Source of the DNA: CAYLHS01 sp964594235
GTDB lineage: Bacteria > Actinomycetota > Acidimicrobiia > Spongiisociales > UBA4744
NCBI GenBank assembly: GCA_964594235.1
Contig: CAZQMF010000002.1
Coordinates: 1-64,000, forward strand
Direction of reading: 5' to 3'
DNA length: 64,000 bases
The translations under genes were made by a program, and so were the position numbers. Below, piece by piece: positions 48,484 to 58,062 of the stretch (within the stretch, counting starts at the first letter, position 1; each line of letters begins with the position of its first letter). The notes below the pieces were generated by a model, which was given only the letters and a program-made list of their open reading frames with translations, did no database searches and had not been told where the DNA came from.

Positions 48484-50651
48484 TCCTCGCAGCCGCAACG
48501 GCGGCACCGCTGGATGAACACCAGCTGCTCGTCACCCTGGTTCAGGTTGCATTGCTCGTCGGTTTGGCCCGCATTCTGGGCGGCCTCGCGGGAAGGATCG
48601 GCCAGCCGCCGGTCGTCGGGGAGCTGATCGCGGGGATCCTGCTCGGACCATCTGTGTTCGGTGCGATCGCACCAGGAGGGTACGGCTGGGTGTTCGGGGG
48701 TGGCTACACGACCGTAGATGCGGTCGTGTTCGGACTTGCATGGATCGGCGTGATCATGCTGCTTGTCGCACTCGGATATGAGACGGATCTGGCGATCATC
48801 AGGAGATTCCGGAGGGCAGCCGCGAGCGTGTCCCTCGGCAGCTTCACCGTCCCGTTCGTGCTGTTCTTCGCGGTCGCCTTCCTCGTCCCGGACGAGTTCG
48901 TCGGTGTGCACGGCATGGGGCTGTTCGCCGCGTTCTTCGCTCTCGCACTTTCGGTCTCGGCGTTGCCCGTTGTCGCGAAGATCCTCGCCGACCTCGGTTT
49001 CCTTCGACGCGATTTCGGCCAGATCACCCTGGCGGCCGGCATGACGATGGACGCGCTCGGATGGCTGATCCTCGCTGCGATGTCGGGAGTCGCGATTCAA
49101 GGGGAGTTCGACCTGGGCGCGCTGGCGATGTCGTTCGTGGGACTGGTCGTGTTCCTCGCGGTCGCGGCGACGGTCGGGAGATGGGTCTTGGATCGTCTGT
49201 TCAGAATGGCGCTGCGAGGCGGGTCGAGCGTGACGGCTGCCCTGACCGTGATGATCGTCGCCGGTCTGGTCGGCGCGGCAATCACCCAGGCCCTCGGGCT
49301 GGAGGCGATCCTCGGGGCGTTCATCGTCGGCATCCTGCTGGGTGTGACCCGCCATCAGCTCCCGAGGGCACGCGAGGTGCTCGAGTCGGTGACGATCAGC
49401 TTCTTCGCCCCTGTCTTCTTCGCCTACTCGGGGCTCCGTGTGGACTTCGGTTCACTCCGGGGACCGGCCGTGTGGTGGCTCATTGCCGTGGTGCTCCTCG
49501 CGATCGCCGCCAAGGTAGGTGGCACCATGGCCGGTGCACGCATCGGTGGGCTCGACACCCACCAGGGCATCGTCCTAGGAGCCGGCCTGTCGGCGCTGGG
49601 CGCCATGGGGGTGGTCGTCGCGATCATCGGGTTGAACCTCGGCGTGATCGCCGAATCGGCGTTCACCGTGCTGGTACTCACCGCCTTGGCCACATCCGTT
49701 CTCGCTCCGCAGCTTCTGCGTATGGCCGTCAACGATCGCGACATCGGAGAGGACGAACGCCGGCGACTCGACGAGGAGACCCTTCGCGAGCAGTCCCTGA
49801 TCCTGAGATCGCAGCGGATACTCTTGCCCACCCGAGGCGGTGCGAACAGCGCGTTCGCCGCCCGTCTCGTCGCCGCCGCATTTCCGAAGGCCGAGGTGAC
49901 GGTCCTCGTGGTCGAGGGTACCTCTCCGACGATTGTCGGACGGCTGCTGCGACAGACCGATCACACCGCCAGTCCGGCCGAGGTACATCTCGCGCTCGGG
50001 GATCAGGACCATCGAGTCGTTCGCAAGCGATCCGCCGATCCGGTGGCTGCGATCGTGGCCGAGTCGGTGCTCGGGTATGACCTCCTCGTGCTTGGTGCAT
50101 CCGAGGAAGATTCGGATGAACGAGGGATGTTCTCCACCGTGGTCGATCGGACGCTCGCCAGGGTACGACTCCCGGTGGTGATCGTGAGGACGGCAGGTGG
50201 CACACCCGACGACCTACCGAGTCATCCGCTCGTGCCGGTGTCGAATGACCTCTCGACCCGGGCGGCCGAGGAACTCGCATACGCGATAGCACGTTCCGGC
50301 GCTGGGAGTGCGACGGCGTTGCATGTCGTCAATAGGCCATCCGGCCAAGGGGTCATGCTCGAGACGGTGATGGAGTCGGAGGCCAAGCGTGACGCCAACG
50401 AGTTGGTCGCGGAGGCGGCGGCTCTGGGGACGAGGCTGGGTATCTCCGTCGAAACGCTGATCAGCGTCGCCCCAAACGCTGTCGACGAGGTTCTGTCGGT
50501 GGCCGGCTCCGGCCCATTCGACCTCCTCGTCCTTGGCACATCGACACGACCGCTGACCGACCGACCGTTCCTAGGTCACGGCACCAGCTACATCATCGAG
50601 CACGCTCAGATTCCCGTGGTGATCGTCGGACTCCCGAACCTGCAGAAATGA
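48480..50651 (+). CDS. Cation/proton antiporter (CPA2) with C-terminal USP-like domains
   Basis: A 723-residue protein. The N-terminal 420 residues form about 12 membrane segments of the Na+/H+ or K+/H+ exchanger type (IGQPPVVGELIAGILLGPS, ALSVSALPVVAKILADL, GAFIVGILLG). The C-terminal 280 residues hold two universal-stress-like halves with VLGASEEDSDERGMFSTVVD and LVLGTSTRPLTDRPFLGHGTS, a nucleotide-binding pattern. These could regulate transport by nucleotide binding. The GTG start is within the ychF stop. Confidence 0.9.
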   Translation: MILAAATAAPLDEHQLLVTLVQVALLVGLARILGGLAGRIGQPPVVGELIAGILLGPSVFGAIAPGGYGWVFGGGYTTVDAVVFGLAWIGVIMLLVALGYETDLAIIRRFRRAAASVSLGSFTVPFVLFFAVAFLVPDEFVGVHGMGLFAAFFALALSVSALPVVAKILADLGFLRRDFGQITLAAGMTMDALGWLILAAMSGVAIQGEFDLGALAMSFVGLVVFLAVAATVGRWVLDRLFRMALRGGSSVTAALTVMIVAGLVGAAITQALGLEAILGAFIVGILLGVTRHQLPRAREVLESVTISFFAPVFFAYSGLRVDFGSLRGPAVWWLIAVVLLAIAAKVGGTMAGARIGGLDTHQGIVLGAGLSALGAMGVVVAIIGLNLGVIAESAFTVLVLTALATSVLAPQLLRMAVNDRDIGEDERRRLDEETLREQSLILRSQRILLPTRGGANSAFAARLVAAAFPKAEVTVLVVEGTSPTIVGRLLRQTDHTASPAEVHLALGDQDHRVVRKRSADPVAAIVAESVLGYDLLVLGASEEDSDERGMFSTVVDRTLARVRLPVVIVRTAGGTPDDLPSHPLVPVSNDLSTRAAEELAYAIARSGAGSATALHVVNRPSGQGVMLETVMESEAKRDANELVAEAAALGTRLGISVETLISVAPNAVDEVLSVAGSGPFDLLVLGTSTRPLTDRPFLGHGTSYIIEHAQIPVVIVGLPNLQK

Positions 50652-50687
50652 CGAGGCCCCGGCAAGGGGGTAGAACCGGAGCCTCGT
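50651..50687 (+). terminator. Terminator-like hairpin after the antiporter gene
   Basis: ACGAGGCcCCGG, 13-nt loop, CCGGaGCCTCGT: a 12-bp stem with one mismatch, beginning at the last base of the stop codon, followed by the pyrimidine-rich TTGCCCTTCTT. Confidence 0.7.
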
Positions 50688-50775
50688 TGCCCTTCTTGCG
50701 AAGAGCCACAATGGGCCGTTGTGTCGGGAAGGCGCCAGGGAGTCCTTGCCCGCAGCCCAATGCGCTTGTTGGGGT

Positions 50776-50798
50776 GTCGGGTGTGGGTGGCACCCGAC
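50776..50798. other. Second hairpin in the gap before the small export gene
   Basis: GTCGGGTG, TGGGTGG, CACCCGAC: an 8-bp perfect stem. With the terminator-like hairpin and a CACAA/TTGTG pair between them, the 211-bp gap is highly structured. No coding sequence is seen. Confidence 0.5.
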
Positions 50799-50862
50799 CT
50801 CTTGATCGTAGCGATCGTTTCGAGAAGGTGTCAAAAGGTTCCCAGGACGGCATACTTCTGGG

Positions 50863-51357
50863 ATGCGGGATACCCTGACAACCTTCGCACAGCACTTTCC
50901 CGAACCCCTCGCGGTCATGCTTCTCGCGGCGCTCCCCATCACCGAGCTGAGGTTCTCGATCCCATTCGCCGTGCAGGTGTTCGACATGCAGATCCCGCAG
51001 GCGTTCATCTGGTCTGTCCTCGGCAACATCCTCCCGGTTCCGTTCATCCTGGTGCTGTTGGGGCCGGTCACCTCGTGGGCCGAGGACCACTGGGCGGGAC
51101 TCCATCGGTTCCTCGACCGTCTGTTCGCGCACTCACGCCGCCGGCACACGGCTCGTTTCGATCGACTTCGCGACGTGGCACTCATCACGTTCGTTGCCAT
51201 CCCGTTGCCGGTCACGGGTGCCTGGAGCGGGGCACTCGCCGCGTTCGTGTTCGGCGTTGAACCGCGGCGCGCGACCCTGTTGATCTCGATCGGTGTGGTC
51301 ATCGCCGGGTTGATCGTGTCTGCACTGACGGCGGCGGGGGTTGCGCTCCTCTCCTAG
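50863..51357 (+). CDS. Small multidrug export-family membrane protein (COG2426-like)
   Basis: A 164-residue protein with three to four hydrophobic segments. ALPITELRFSIPFAVQV near the N-terminus (the E-L-R-x-S-I-P pattern), VLGNILPVPFILVLLGPV, and late IPLPVTGAWSGALAAFVFG match the family annotated as small multidrug export proteins. Drug transport by this family is not well supported, and the name is inherited. ATACTT lies 5 nt before the ATG. Confidence 0.8.
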   Translation: MRDTLTTFAQHFPEPLAVMLLAALPITELRFSIPFAVQVFDMQIPQAFIWSVLGNILPVPFILVLLGPVTSWAEDHWAGLHRFLDRLFAHSRRRHTARFDRLRDVALITFVAIPLPVTGAWSGALAAFVFGVEPRRATLLISIGVVIAGLIVSALTAAGVALLS

Positions 51358-51383
51358 ACGGCGAAGCGGCGGGATCGGCGAAG

Positions 51384-51389
51384 TAGGCT
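51384..51389 (+). promoter_or_regulatory. Leaderless -10 (TAGGCT) of the cytochrome c gene
   Basis: TAGGCT, 8-nt spacer, GTG; no SD. Confidence 0.5.
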
Positions 51390-51397
51390 CAGCATCC

Positions 51398-51700
51398 GTG
51401 AAGTGGATCGTCGCGCTGCTGGCTGTCGCACTGCTGTCGGCATGCACCGTGCCCCGCCTCCCGTCGGACGCCAGTGGTTCGGAGGTCTTCGGCACGATCT
51501 GTGCACGGTGCCACGGCAAGGATCTCGCGGGCGGCATCGGTCCAGCGCTTGGGTCGGGGTCGGAGGCTGCCCAAATGACCGACGAGTTCTACCGCTTCAC
51601 CATCATTCATGGGCTCGGCCGTATGCCGTCATTCAGATCGACTCTGAGTGACGAACAGATCGACCGGGTGATCCGGTACATACGGCAACAGCAGGGTTGA
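51398..51700 (+). CDS. Lipoprotein cytochrome c
   Basis: A 100-residue exported c-type cytochrome. The signal peptide ends in LLSAC, a good lipobox. Heme c is attached at CARCHGKD, and GRMPSF supplies the distal Met ligand, as in class I cytochromes. The C-terminal helix IDRVIRYIRQQ packs on the heme. Likely an electron carrier on the outer face of the membrane. GTG start; the SDR gene begins 12 bp later. Confidence 0.9.
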   Translation: MKWIVALLAVALLSACTVPRLPSDASGSEVFGTICARCHGKDLAGGIGPALGSGSEAAQMTDEFYRFTIIHGLGRMPSFRSTLSDEQIDRVIRYIRQQQG

Positions 51701-51712
51701 GAGGAGGACACC

Positions 51713-52483
51713 ATGCGAATCCAGGGAGCGATCGCCCTCGTTACCGGTGGGGCCGGTGGGTTGGGTGAAGGCGCAGCGAGGAAGCTGATCGAGCACGGCG
51801 CGAAGGTTGCGCTGCTCGACCTCGACCGATCCAACGGTTCCGAGGTCGCAGCGGGATTGGGTGCGGGGACCGTGTTCGTCCCTGTTGACGTCACCGACAC
51901 CGAGTCTGTAGCGCACGCTGTCGACGAAGTAGTCGAGACGTTTGGGCGACTCGATGTGTGTGTGAACGCCGCCGGCATCCTGGCCGCGCATCGGGTCGTC
52001 GGACGGGACGGCAGGCTCTTTCCGATCGACGCGTTCAAGGCCGTGATCGATGTCAACCTCGTCGGCCTGTTCGACATGAGCCGGCGCGCGGCACAGGCGA
52101 TGAGTACAAACGAACCCAACGACGACGGCGAACGTGGGGTCATCGTCAACGTGGCGTCGATCGCTGCGTTCGAGGGACAAATCGGCCAGGCCGCCTACTC
52201 GGCATCGAAAGGAGGCATCGTTTCGCTGACGCTGCCACTGGCGAGAGACCTCGGATCGTTGGGGATCCGCGTGATGGCGATCGCCCCGGGCATCATGGAT
52301 ACGCCGATGCTCGGCGCGGTGAGTGACGAGGTGAGGGAATCGCTGGCGAAGGTGCATGTGTTCCCGAAGCGACTCGGCACCCCCGATGATCTCGGCTCGC
52401 TCGTCGTGGCCATCGTCGAGAACCCGCTCCTGAACGGAGAGGTGATTCGTCTCGACGCGGCCGCGAGGCTCGGACCTCGCTGA
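51713..52483 (+). CDS. SDR-family 3-hydroxyacyl-CoA dehydrogenase-like (HSD17B10 type)
   Basis: A 256-residue active-looking SDR. TGGAGGLGEG is the cofactor loop, DLDRSNGSEV suggests NAD preference, NAAGI follows and the catalytic YSASK is intact. The AHRVVGRDGRLFPIDAFK insertion is typical of type-10 hydroxyacyl-CoA dehydrogenases. GAGGAGG precedes the ATG. Its stop overlaps the CoA-transferase gene, and the cluster points to acyl-CoA breakdown. Confidence 0.9.
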   Translation: MRIQGAIALVTGGAGGLGEGAARKLIEHGAKVALLDLDRSNGSEVAAGLGAGTVFVPVDVTDTESVAHAVDEVVETFGRLDVCVNAAGILAAHRVVGRDGRLFPIDAFKAVIDVNLVGLFDMSRRAAQAMSTNEPNDDGERGVIVNVASIAAFEGQIGQAAYSASKGGIVSLTLPLARDLGSLGIRVMAIAPGIMDTPMLGAVSDEVRESLAKVHVFPKRLGTPDDLGSLVVAIVENPLLNGEVIRLDAAARLGPR

Positions 52484-53613
52484 TGGGACCCCTGGCCGGG
52501 TTCACCATCATCGAGATCGGATCGATCGGCCCTGGGCCGTTCTGCGGCATGATCCTGTCGGATCTCGGAGCCCGTGTCGTCAGGGTCGCCCGTCCCGGAC
52601 CGTCTCTCTACCGCGACCTCCTGCATAGAGGAAGAGACGCGATCGCCATCGACCTCAAGCACCCAGGCGCGCCAGAGGTCGTGCTCCGAATGGTCGAGCA
52701 CGCCGATGCCTTCTTCGAAGGCTTCCGTCCCGGCGTAGCCGAGCGCTTGGGCATCGGTCCCGAGGATGCGCTCGCCCGCAACCCGAAACTGGTATATGGG
52801 CGGATGACGGGGTTCGGGCAGGAGGGACCACTCGCAGCGTCGGCGGGGCACGACATCGACTACATCGCCGTGTCAGGCGTGCTCGACCTGATCGGGATGT
52901 CGGGCGGGCCACCCGTGGTGCCCCTCAACCTGGTCGGTGATCTCGGTGGGGGAGCGATGCTGCTCGCTGTGGGATTGCTCGCCGGGCTGCTCGAGGCAGG
53001 GCGCTCAGGGCAGGGGCAGGTGATCGATGCTGCGATGGTCGATGGTTCGGCGACTCTCGGCATGTTCCCTCGCGCGCTGCATGCCATAGGGCAGTGGGAA
53101 GGTGGGCGTGGGGAGAATCTCATCGATGGAGGCGCTCCCTTCTACCGCACATACGAGACGAGCGACGGTCGGTACGTCGCGGTGGGGGCGCTCGAACCGC
53201 TCTTCTACTCGGAACTCGTGGACGGGCTCGGTCTTGATGCACGTGACCTGCCGGAGCAGTATGACCAGACCCACTGGCCGAGGCTTCGTGCCATGTTCGA
53301 GGCGGTGTTCGCGACGAAGCCTCGAGACGAGTGGGTGGAGATTTTCGCCGGGACCGATGCCTGCGTTGCGCCCGTCCTGACACCGGCCGAGGCGCCGCAG
53401 CACACGCACAACGTCGCCAGGGGCACGTTTGTCGACGTGGGGGGCGTGATGCAAGCGGCGCCCGCTCCACGGTTCGGTCGAACGCCGGCCGGCCCACCGG
53501 GTGCGATCCCATCGTCAGGTCGTGACAGTGTTCGTGTTCTCGAGTCGTTCGGCTTCGAGCAAGCGGAGATCGAACCGCTGGTGGAGCTGGGCGTTGTCGT
53601 GCAGGATCCCTGA
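52483..53613 (+). CDS. CaiB/BaiF family CoA-transferase (alpha-methylacyl-CoA racemase type)
   Basis: A 376-residue class III CoA enzyme. GPGPFCGMILSDLGARVVRV at the start, DLKHPGAPEVVLRMVEHAD, FRPGVAERLGIG, RMTGFGQEGPLAASAGHDIDY (the His-Asp region of the racemase branch) and GGGAMLLAVGLLAGLLEA are family motifs. It could epimerise 2-methyl-branched acyl-CoAs or move CoA between acids. The ATG overlaps the SDR stop codon. Confidence 0.9.
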   Translation: MGPLAGFTIIEIGSIGPGPFCGMILSDLGARVVRVARPGPSLYRDLLHRGRDAIAIDLKHPGAPEVVLRMVEHADAFFEGFRPGVAERLGIGPEDALARNPKLVYGRMTGFGQEGPLAASAGHDIDYIAVSGVLDLIGMSGGPPVVPLNLVGDLGGGAMLLAVGLLAGLLEAGRSGQGQVIDAAMVDGSATLGMFPRALHAIGQWEGGRGENLIDGGAPFYRTYETSDGRYVAVGALEPLFYSELVDGLGLDARDLPEQYDQTHWPRLRAMFEAVFATKPRDEWVEIFAGTDACVAPVLTPAEAPQHTHNVARGTFVDVGGVMQAAPAPRFGRTPAGPPGAIPSSGRDSVRVLESFGFEQAEIEPLVELGVVVQDP

Positions 53614-53662
53614 GCAAGAACTGACCGTCGCAACTATCGTCTCAGGGTAGGAGGGAGGGTGA

Positions 53663-55432
53663 ATGCGAGCGTACACGAGCCCTGGCGAGGTGCGGATCGC
53701 ACCGGATGACAACGGACTCCGAGCGTTGCTGGAACGGGCCGAGACTCATCCGGACGTCGCAGCGCTCGCGTACAGGGACGGCGACAGGTTTGTGGACATC
53801 TCGACCGCCGACGCGGTCCGGCGGATTACCTCCATCGCCGCCGCGCTCATCGACGCGGGTGTCCAACCGGGCGACCGGGTCGCGGTGTTCTCCTCGACGC
53901 GAGTCGAGTACACGCTGATCCAGTTCGCCGTGTGGGCCTCCGGAGCCGCACTGGTCACCATCTACGAGACGTCATCACCTGAGCAGGTCGAGTGGATCAT
54001 GCGCGACAGCGGCTCCGTCGTCCTGTTCTGCGAGAACGACACGCTCCGATCCGTGTACGAAGAGGTCGCTTCGGTACTGCCCGTCTGTCGGAGCGTGTTC
54101 ATCATTGAAGGAGGGGAGCTCGGGAAGGGGCCCATCGACGAGGCACGGCGTGCCGAGGTAGCGCGACGCTCAAAGGCAATCACCCACGACGACCTGGCCA
54201 TGCTCATCTACACATCGGGCACGACCGGAAACCCGAAGGGGTGCGAGCTGACCCACGGCAACTTCGCCTTCACATCACGAAACGTCATTGCAGCTCTCCC
54301 TGACCTGTTCAAACCGGGAAACTCGACACTCGTGTTCCTTCCGCTCGCCCACTCGTTCGCGCAGACGGTCCAGATTGGGTGTGCCGCTGCCGGTGTCAGG
54401 ATGGGGTACGCGACCGGCATGCAGAACCTCGTCGAGGAGTTCTCGATGTTCCACCCGCGGTGGGTGTTCTCCGTACCGAGGGTGTTCGAGAAGGTGTACA
54501 ACGGCGCCAAGCTCAAGGCCGACGGGGAGGGCAAGGGCCGCATCTTCGACATGGCGGCGAACGTGGCCATCGGGTACTCATCGCAGACGTCGCCGAACTT
54601 GCGCACACGTGTGCTGCACGCGGTGTTCGACAAGCTCGTGTACGGGAAGCTGCGAGAGGTGTTCGGTGGGGAACTCGCCTACGCGATCTCCGGTGCTGCG
54701 GCGCTCGGCGAGCGACTCGGACACTTCTTCAGAGGTATCGGTCTGGTCGTGCTCGAAGGCTACGGTCTCACCGAAACGACGGCCGCGACCTTCTTCAACA
54801 GGCCGACCAATGTGAAGATCGGGACGGTTGGCCAGCCGACGCCCGGCATGTCGGTCGCGATCGGTGGCGACGGCGAGGTCCTGCTGCGTGGAGGCTGTGT
54901 CTTCAGGGGATACTGGAACAGTCCCGTAGCAACCGAAGAGGCGTTCGACGGGGATGGCTGGTTCCACAGCGGCGACGTCGGAGAGCTCGACGATGAGGGG
55001 TTCCTGCGCATCACGGGTCGCAAGAAGGAGATTCTGGTCACCGCCGGAGGCAAGAATGTCGCGCCGGCCGTGCTCGAAGACCGGCTGAGAGCACATCCGC
55101 TGGTCAGCCAGTGCATGGTCATTGGCGACGCCAAGCCGTTCATTTCCGTGCTTGTCACCCTCGACTCGGAGACCCTGCACGAATGGGCACGACGCAACGG
55201 CAAGAGCGACGAGACCGATCTCGCCACCGACCCCGATCTCATCGCGCAGATCGAATCCGCCGTCGCCGATGCCAACAAGGCGGTATCCAAAGCAGAGTCG
55301 ATCCGCCAGTACCGGATTCTTCCGGGCGACTTCACCATCGAAGGAGGGGAGTTGACCCCGACCCTCAAGGTCAAACGGTCGTTCGTGGGGAACAAATACC
55401 GTGCCGTAATCGACAGCATCTACGGTGGGTGA
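53663..55432 (+). CDS. Long-chain fatty-acid-CoA ligase (AMP-forming)
   Basis: A 589-residue acyl-activating enzyme that makes acyl-CoA from fatty acid, ATP and CoA. P-loop-like YTSGTTGNPKG, the LPLAHSFAQTVQ region, VLEGYGLTETTA, DGWFHSGDVGELDDEGFLRITGR (A8 core) and the C-terminal lysine region GGELTPTLKVKRSF are present. A strong SD (GGAGGGAGG) precedes the ATG, and TATCGT upstream suggests an independent promoter. Confidence 0.93.
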   Translation: MRAYTSPGEVRIAPDDNGLRALLERAETHPDVAALAYRDGDRFVDISTADAVRRITSIAAALIDAGVQPGDRVAVFSSTRVEYTLIQFAVWASGAALVTIYETSSPEQVEWIMRDSGSVVLFCENDTLRSVYEEVASVLPVCRSVFIIEGGELGKGPIDEARRAEVARRSKAITHDDLAMLIYTSGTTGNPKGCELTHGNFAFTSRNVIAALPDLFKPGNSTLVFLPLAHSFAQTVQIGCAAAGVRMGYATGMQNLVEEFSMFHPRWVFSVPRVFEKVYNGAKLKADGEGKGRIFDMAANVAIGYSSQTSPNLRTRVLHAVFDKLVYGKLREVFGGELAYAISGAAALGERLGHFFRGIGLVVLEGYGLTETTAATFFNRPTNVKIGTVGQPTPGMSVAIGGDGEVLLRGGCVFRGYWNSPVATEEAFDGDGWFHSGDVGELDDEGFLRITGRKKEILVTAGGKNVAPAVLEDRLRAHPLVSQCMVIGDAKPFISVLVTLDSETLHEWARRNGKSDETDLATDPDLIAQIESAVADANKAVSKAESIRQYRILPGDFTIEGGELTPTLKVKRSFVGNKYRAVIDSIYGG

Positions 55433-55476
55433 GTGGTGGACTCTTCTCTCCTCGTTGTTGCGTGAGTCAGTTGGCC

Positions 55477-57099
55477 ATGTCGCGGGTAGCTCACGCAAGA
55501 ACGGCAACGGCGGACTCGTGGGACAGCCCAGAAGGGCGACGGTACGCCGAGCAGCTCGGACTCAGCGAGTCAGGAAGGGTGGCACTCTCAGCCGGAGTCA
55601 TCTATCAGATCTATCCCCGTTCGTTCCAGGATTCGAACGGCGACGGGATCGGTGACCTCGAGGGGATCAGGCACCGGCTCGACTACCTGACGGACCTCGG
55701 CGTCGACGCGGTCTGGTTGTCCCCGTTCTACCCATCTCCGATGGCCGACTTCGGGTACGACATCTCGGACTACTGCGAGATCGACCCCATGTTCGGGACG
55801 CTCGACGACTTCGACCGGCTCCTCTCGGACCTGCATGATCGCGACATGAAGCTGATCGTCGACTGGGTACCCAACCACACGTCCGATGAGCACCCATGGT
55901 TCGTCGAGTCTCGATCGTCGCGAAACAGCCCGAAACGGGATTGGTATGTATGGGCGGACCCGAAGCCAGACCGCTCGCCGCCGAACAACTGGGAAAGCCA
56001 GTTCGGAGGTGGCGCCTGGCAGTGGGACGACCACACGGGCCAGTACTACCTCCACTCGTTCCTGGCTGTCCAGCCAGATCTCAACTGGCGCAACCCGGAG
56101 GTCGAGGCGGCGATGCTCGATACCCTCCGCTTCTGGCTGAACCGAGGCGTTGACGGGTTCCGCATGGACGTCGTCGCGTTCATCATGAAGGATCCGGACC
56201 TGCGTGATGACCCCGAGCCTCCAACCGATGAGCCTCCACGCAGCAGGGAACATCCGGACGTACACGCGATGTTCCGCACCATCCGGGCGGTTCTCGATGA
56301 GTATGACCCGCCTCGCTTCTCCATCGGCGAGATCTACGAGCCGAACTGGCAACGATGGGCTTCGTACTACGGGGCCAACCTCGACGAACTCACGATGCCA
56401 TTCAACTTCTCACTCCTCCACGCCCCATGGAACGCTCGCGTTTTCAGGAGTCTCATCGATGCGTGCGAAGCCGCCGTTCCGGCCGGTGCCTGGCCCAACT
56501 ACGTCCTCGGCAACCACGACAAAGTCAGGCTCGCCACCAGATACGGTCCAACCTCGGTTCGAGCGGCCGGCATGCTGCTGCTGGCGCTTCGAGGTACACC
56601 AACCCTCTACTACGGGGACGAACTCGGCATCGAGCAAGTCGACATCCCGCCTGAGCTCCAGCAGGACCCATGGGGGAGGCAGATGCCCGGCATGGGCCGG
56701 GACGGGTGCCGGACCCCGATGCAGTGGGACACGAGCCCGCACTCCGGATTCAGCACTGCCATGCCGTGGCTTCCCGTCGCCGGCGGCTGGCAGACACGCA
56801 ACGTCGCTACCCAAAGCGGCACTTCGACACTTGCCTTCTACCGGGGCATGCTCGCGCTGCGGAGCGCCACGCCGGTTCTCGCGACGGGGGAGTATCGGTC
56901 GTTCGACGCGCCTGACGACTGCCTCGCGTTCGAACGACACGACGGCACCGATCGGGTCGCCGTCGTGATCAACTTCAGCACCGAGAATCGGCATGTCGAT
57001 CTCGCGGGAACCGTTCTGCTGTCCACCGTCCTCGACCGAGAAGGACGCGTCGAACACCTCGATCTCCGCCCGAGCGAGGGGATCGTTGTTCGGCTTTGA
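55477..57099 (+). CDS. GH13 alpha-glucosidase/oligo-glucosidase
   Basis: A 540-residue alpha-amylase-superfamily enzyme. IYQIYPRSFQDSNGDGIGDL begins the barrel; the nucleophile Asp is in GVDGFRMDVVAFI, acid/base Glu in SIGEIYEPN and the transition-state Asp in VLGNHDKVRLATR. The length and the YQIYPRSF start fit alpha-1,4/1,6-glucosidases that act on malto- or isomalto-oligosaccharides. No signal peptide. The ATG has no clear SD; the first 35 residues are not family-conserved. It sits oddly inside a CoA-metabolism cluster. Confidence 0.9.
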   Translation: MSRVAHARTATADSWDSPEGRRYAEQLGLSESGRVALSAGVIYQIYPRSFQDSNGDGIGDLEGIRHRLDYLTDLGVDAVWLSPFYPSPMADFGYDISDYCEIDPMFGTLDDFDRLLSDLHDRDMKLIVDWVPNHTSDEHPWFVESRSSRNSPKRDWYVWADPKPDRSPPNNWESQFGGGAWQWDDHTGQYYLHSFLAVQPDLNWRNPEVEAAMLDTLRFWLNRGVDGFRMDVVAFIMKDPDLRDDPEPPTDEPPRSREHPDVHAMFRTIRAVLDEYDPPRFSIGEIYEPNWQRWASYYGANLDELTMPFNFSLLHAPWNARVFRSLIDACEAAVPAGAWPNYVLGNHDKVRLATRYGPTSVRAAGMLLLALRGTPTLYYGDELGIEQVDIPPELQQDPWGRQMPGMGRDGCRTPMQWDTSPHSGFSTAMPWLPVAGGWQTRNVATQSGTSTLAFYRGMLALRSATPVLATGEYRSFDAPDDCLAFERHDGTDRVAVVINFSTENRHVDLAGTVLLSTVLDREGRVEHLDLRPSEGIVVRL

Positions 57100-57147
57100 C
57101 GCGCTCGGCCAATGTCACGTAGCGTTGGTCGCGAACAGGAGGAGACA

Positions 57148-58062
57148 ATGCCGGACGCAACGTTCGACGGAAGAGTCGCAATCGTCACCGGGGCAGGGGG
57201 AGGACTCGGAAGATCCTATGTGCTGGAGCTCGCGCGGCGGGGCGCCAAAGTCGTGGTCAACGACCTCGGCGGGGCCGTCGACGGTGTTGGTGGCGCGAAG
57301 AGCCCCGCAGACGGTGTCGTTGAGGAGATTCGGGCCGCTGGAGGAGAGGCAGTTGCCAACTACGACTCGGTCAGCACCCCGGAAGGCGGGGAGCGGATCG
57401 TGCAGACCGCTCTCGATCACTTCGGGACGGTCGACGCCCTCATCAACAACGCGGGGATTCTACGAGACAAGAGCTTCGCCAAACTCGAATGGCCGAACCT
57501 CGACGCCGTTCTCGACGTCCACCTGAAGGGGGCGTTCTACGTGACCCAGCCGGCTTTCAAGGTCATGAAGGAGAAAGGGTACGGGAGGCTCGTCTTCGCA
57601 TCCTCCAACGCCGGCATTCTCGGCAACTTCGGGCAGTCGAACTACGGCTCGGCCAAGATGGGACTCGTCGGGCTCTCGAACATCGTGGCCATCGAAGGCG
57701 CCAAGTACGGCATCCAGTCGAACGTCATCGCTCCGCTCGCCAGGACCCGCATGACCGAAGAGTTGCTTGGCGAAATGGCCGATAACATGGATCCGGAACA
57801 GGTCGCTGCCATGGTCGTCTACCTGGCGTCAGAAGCATGCCCGTTCACACACGAGATCTTCTCCGCCGGCGGAGGGCGCTACGCACGGTTCTTCGTCGGT
57901 GCCACCCACGGCTGGTTCGCCGGAGTCGGCGTGACACCCACCGTCGAAGAGGTCGCGGCGCACCTCGATGAGATTCGCGATACCGACCACTTCGAGATCT
58001 TCGGAAACCTCTCCGAGGAGATCGGCCTGCTCGTCAAGGACATGCAGAACGATGCCGGTTGA
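57148..58062 (+). CDS. SDR-family hydroxyacyl-CoA dehydrogenase (multifunctional type 2-like)
   Basis: A 304-residue SDR. TGAGGGLGRSYVLELARRG and VVVNDLGGAVDG match the dehydrogenase domain of peroxisomal multifunctional enzyme 2 (HSD17B4). NNAGILRDKSF, the serine of SSNAG and the YGSAK catalytic tetrad are intact; a roughly 50-residue C-terminal extension follows. With the MaoC protein encoded next it would give the same two activities that are fused in the peroxisomal enzyme. A strong SD, AGGAGGAG, precedes the ATG. Confidence 0.92.
   Translation: MPDATFDGRVAIVTGAGGGLGRSYVLELARRGAKVVVNDLGGAVDGVGGAKSPADGVVEEIRAAGGEAVANYDSVSTPEGGERIVQTALDHFGTVDALINNAGILRDKSFAKLEWPNLDAVLDVHLKGAFYVTQPAFKVMKEKGYGRLVFASSNAGILGNFGQSNYGSAKMGLVGLSNIVAIEGAKYGIQSNVIAPLARTRMTEELLGEMADNMDPEQVAAMVVYLASEACPFTHEIFSAGGGRYARFFVGATHGWFAGVGVTPTVEEVAAHLDEIRDTDHFEIFGNLSEEIGLLVKDMQNDAG

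Noticed and set aside
50651..50687. ACGAGG-containing hairpin as a guanidine-type riboswitch for the export gene
   Set aside because: It starts inside the upstream stop codon, has a 13-nt loop that does not match the known guanidine motifs, and is best read as a terminator.
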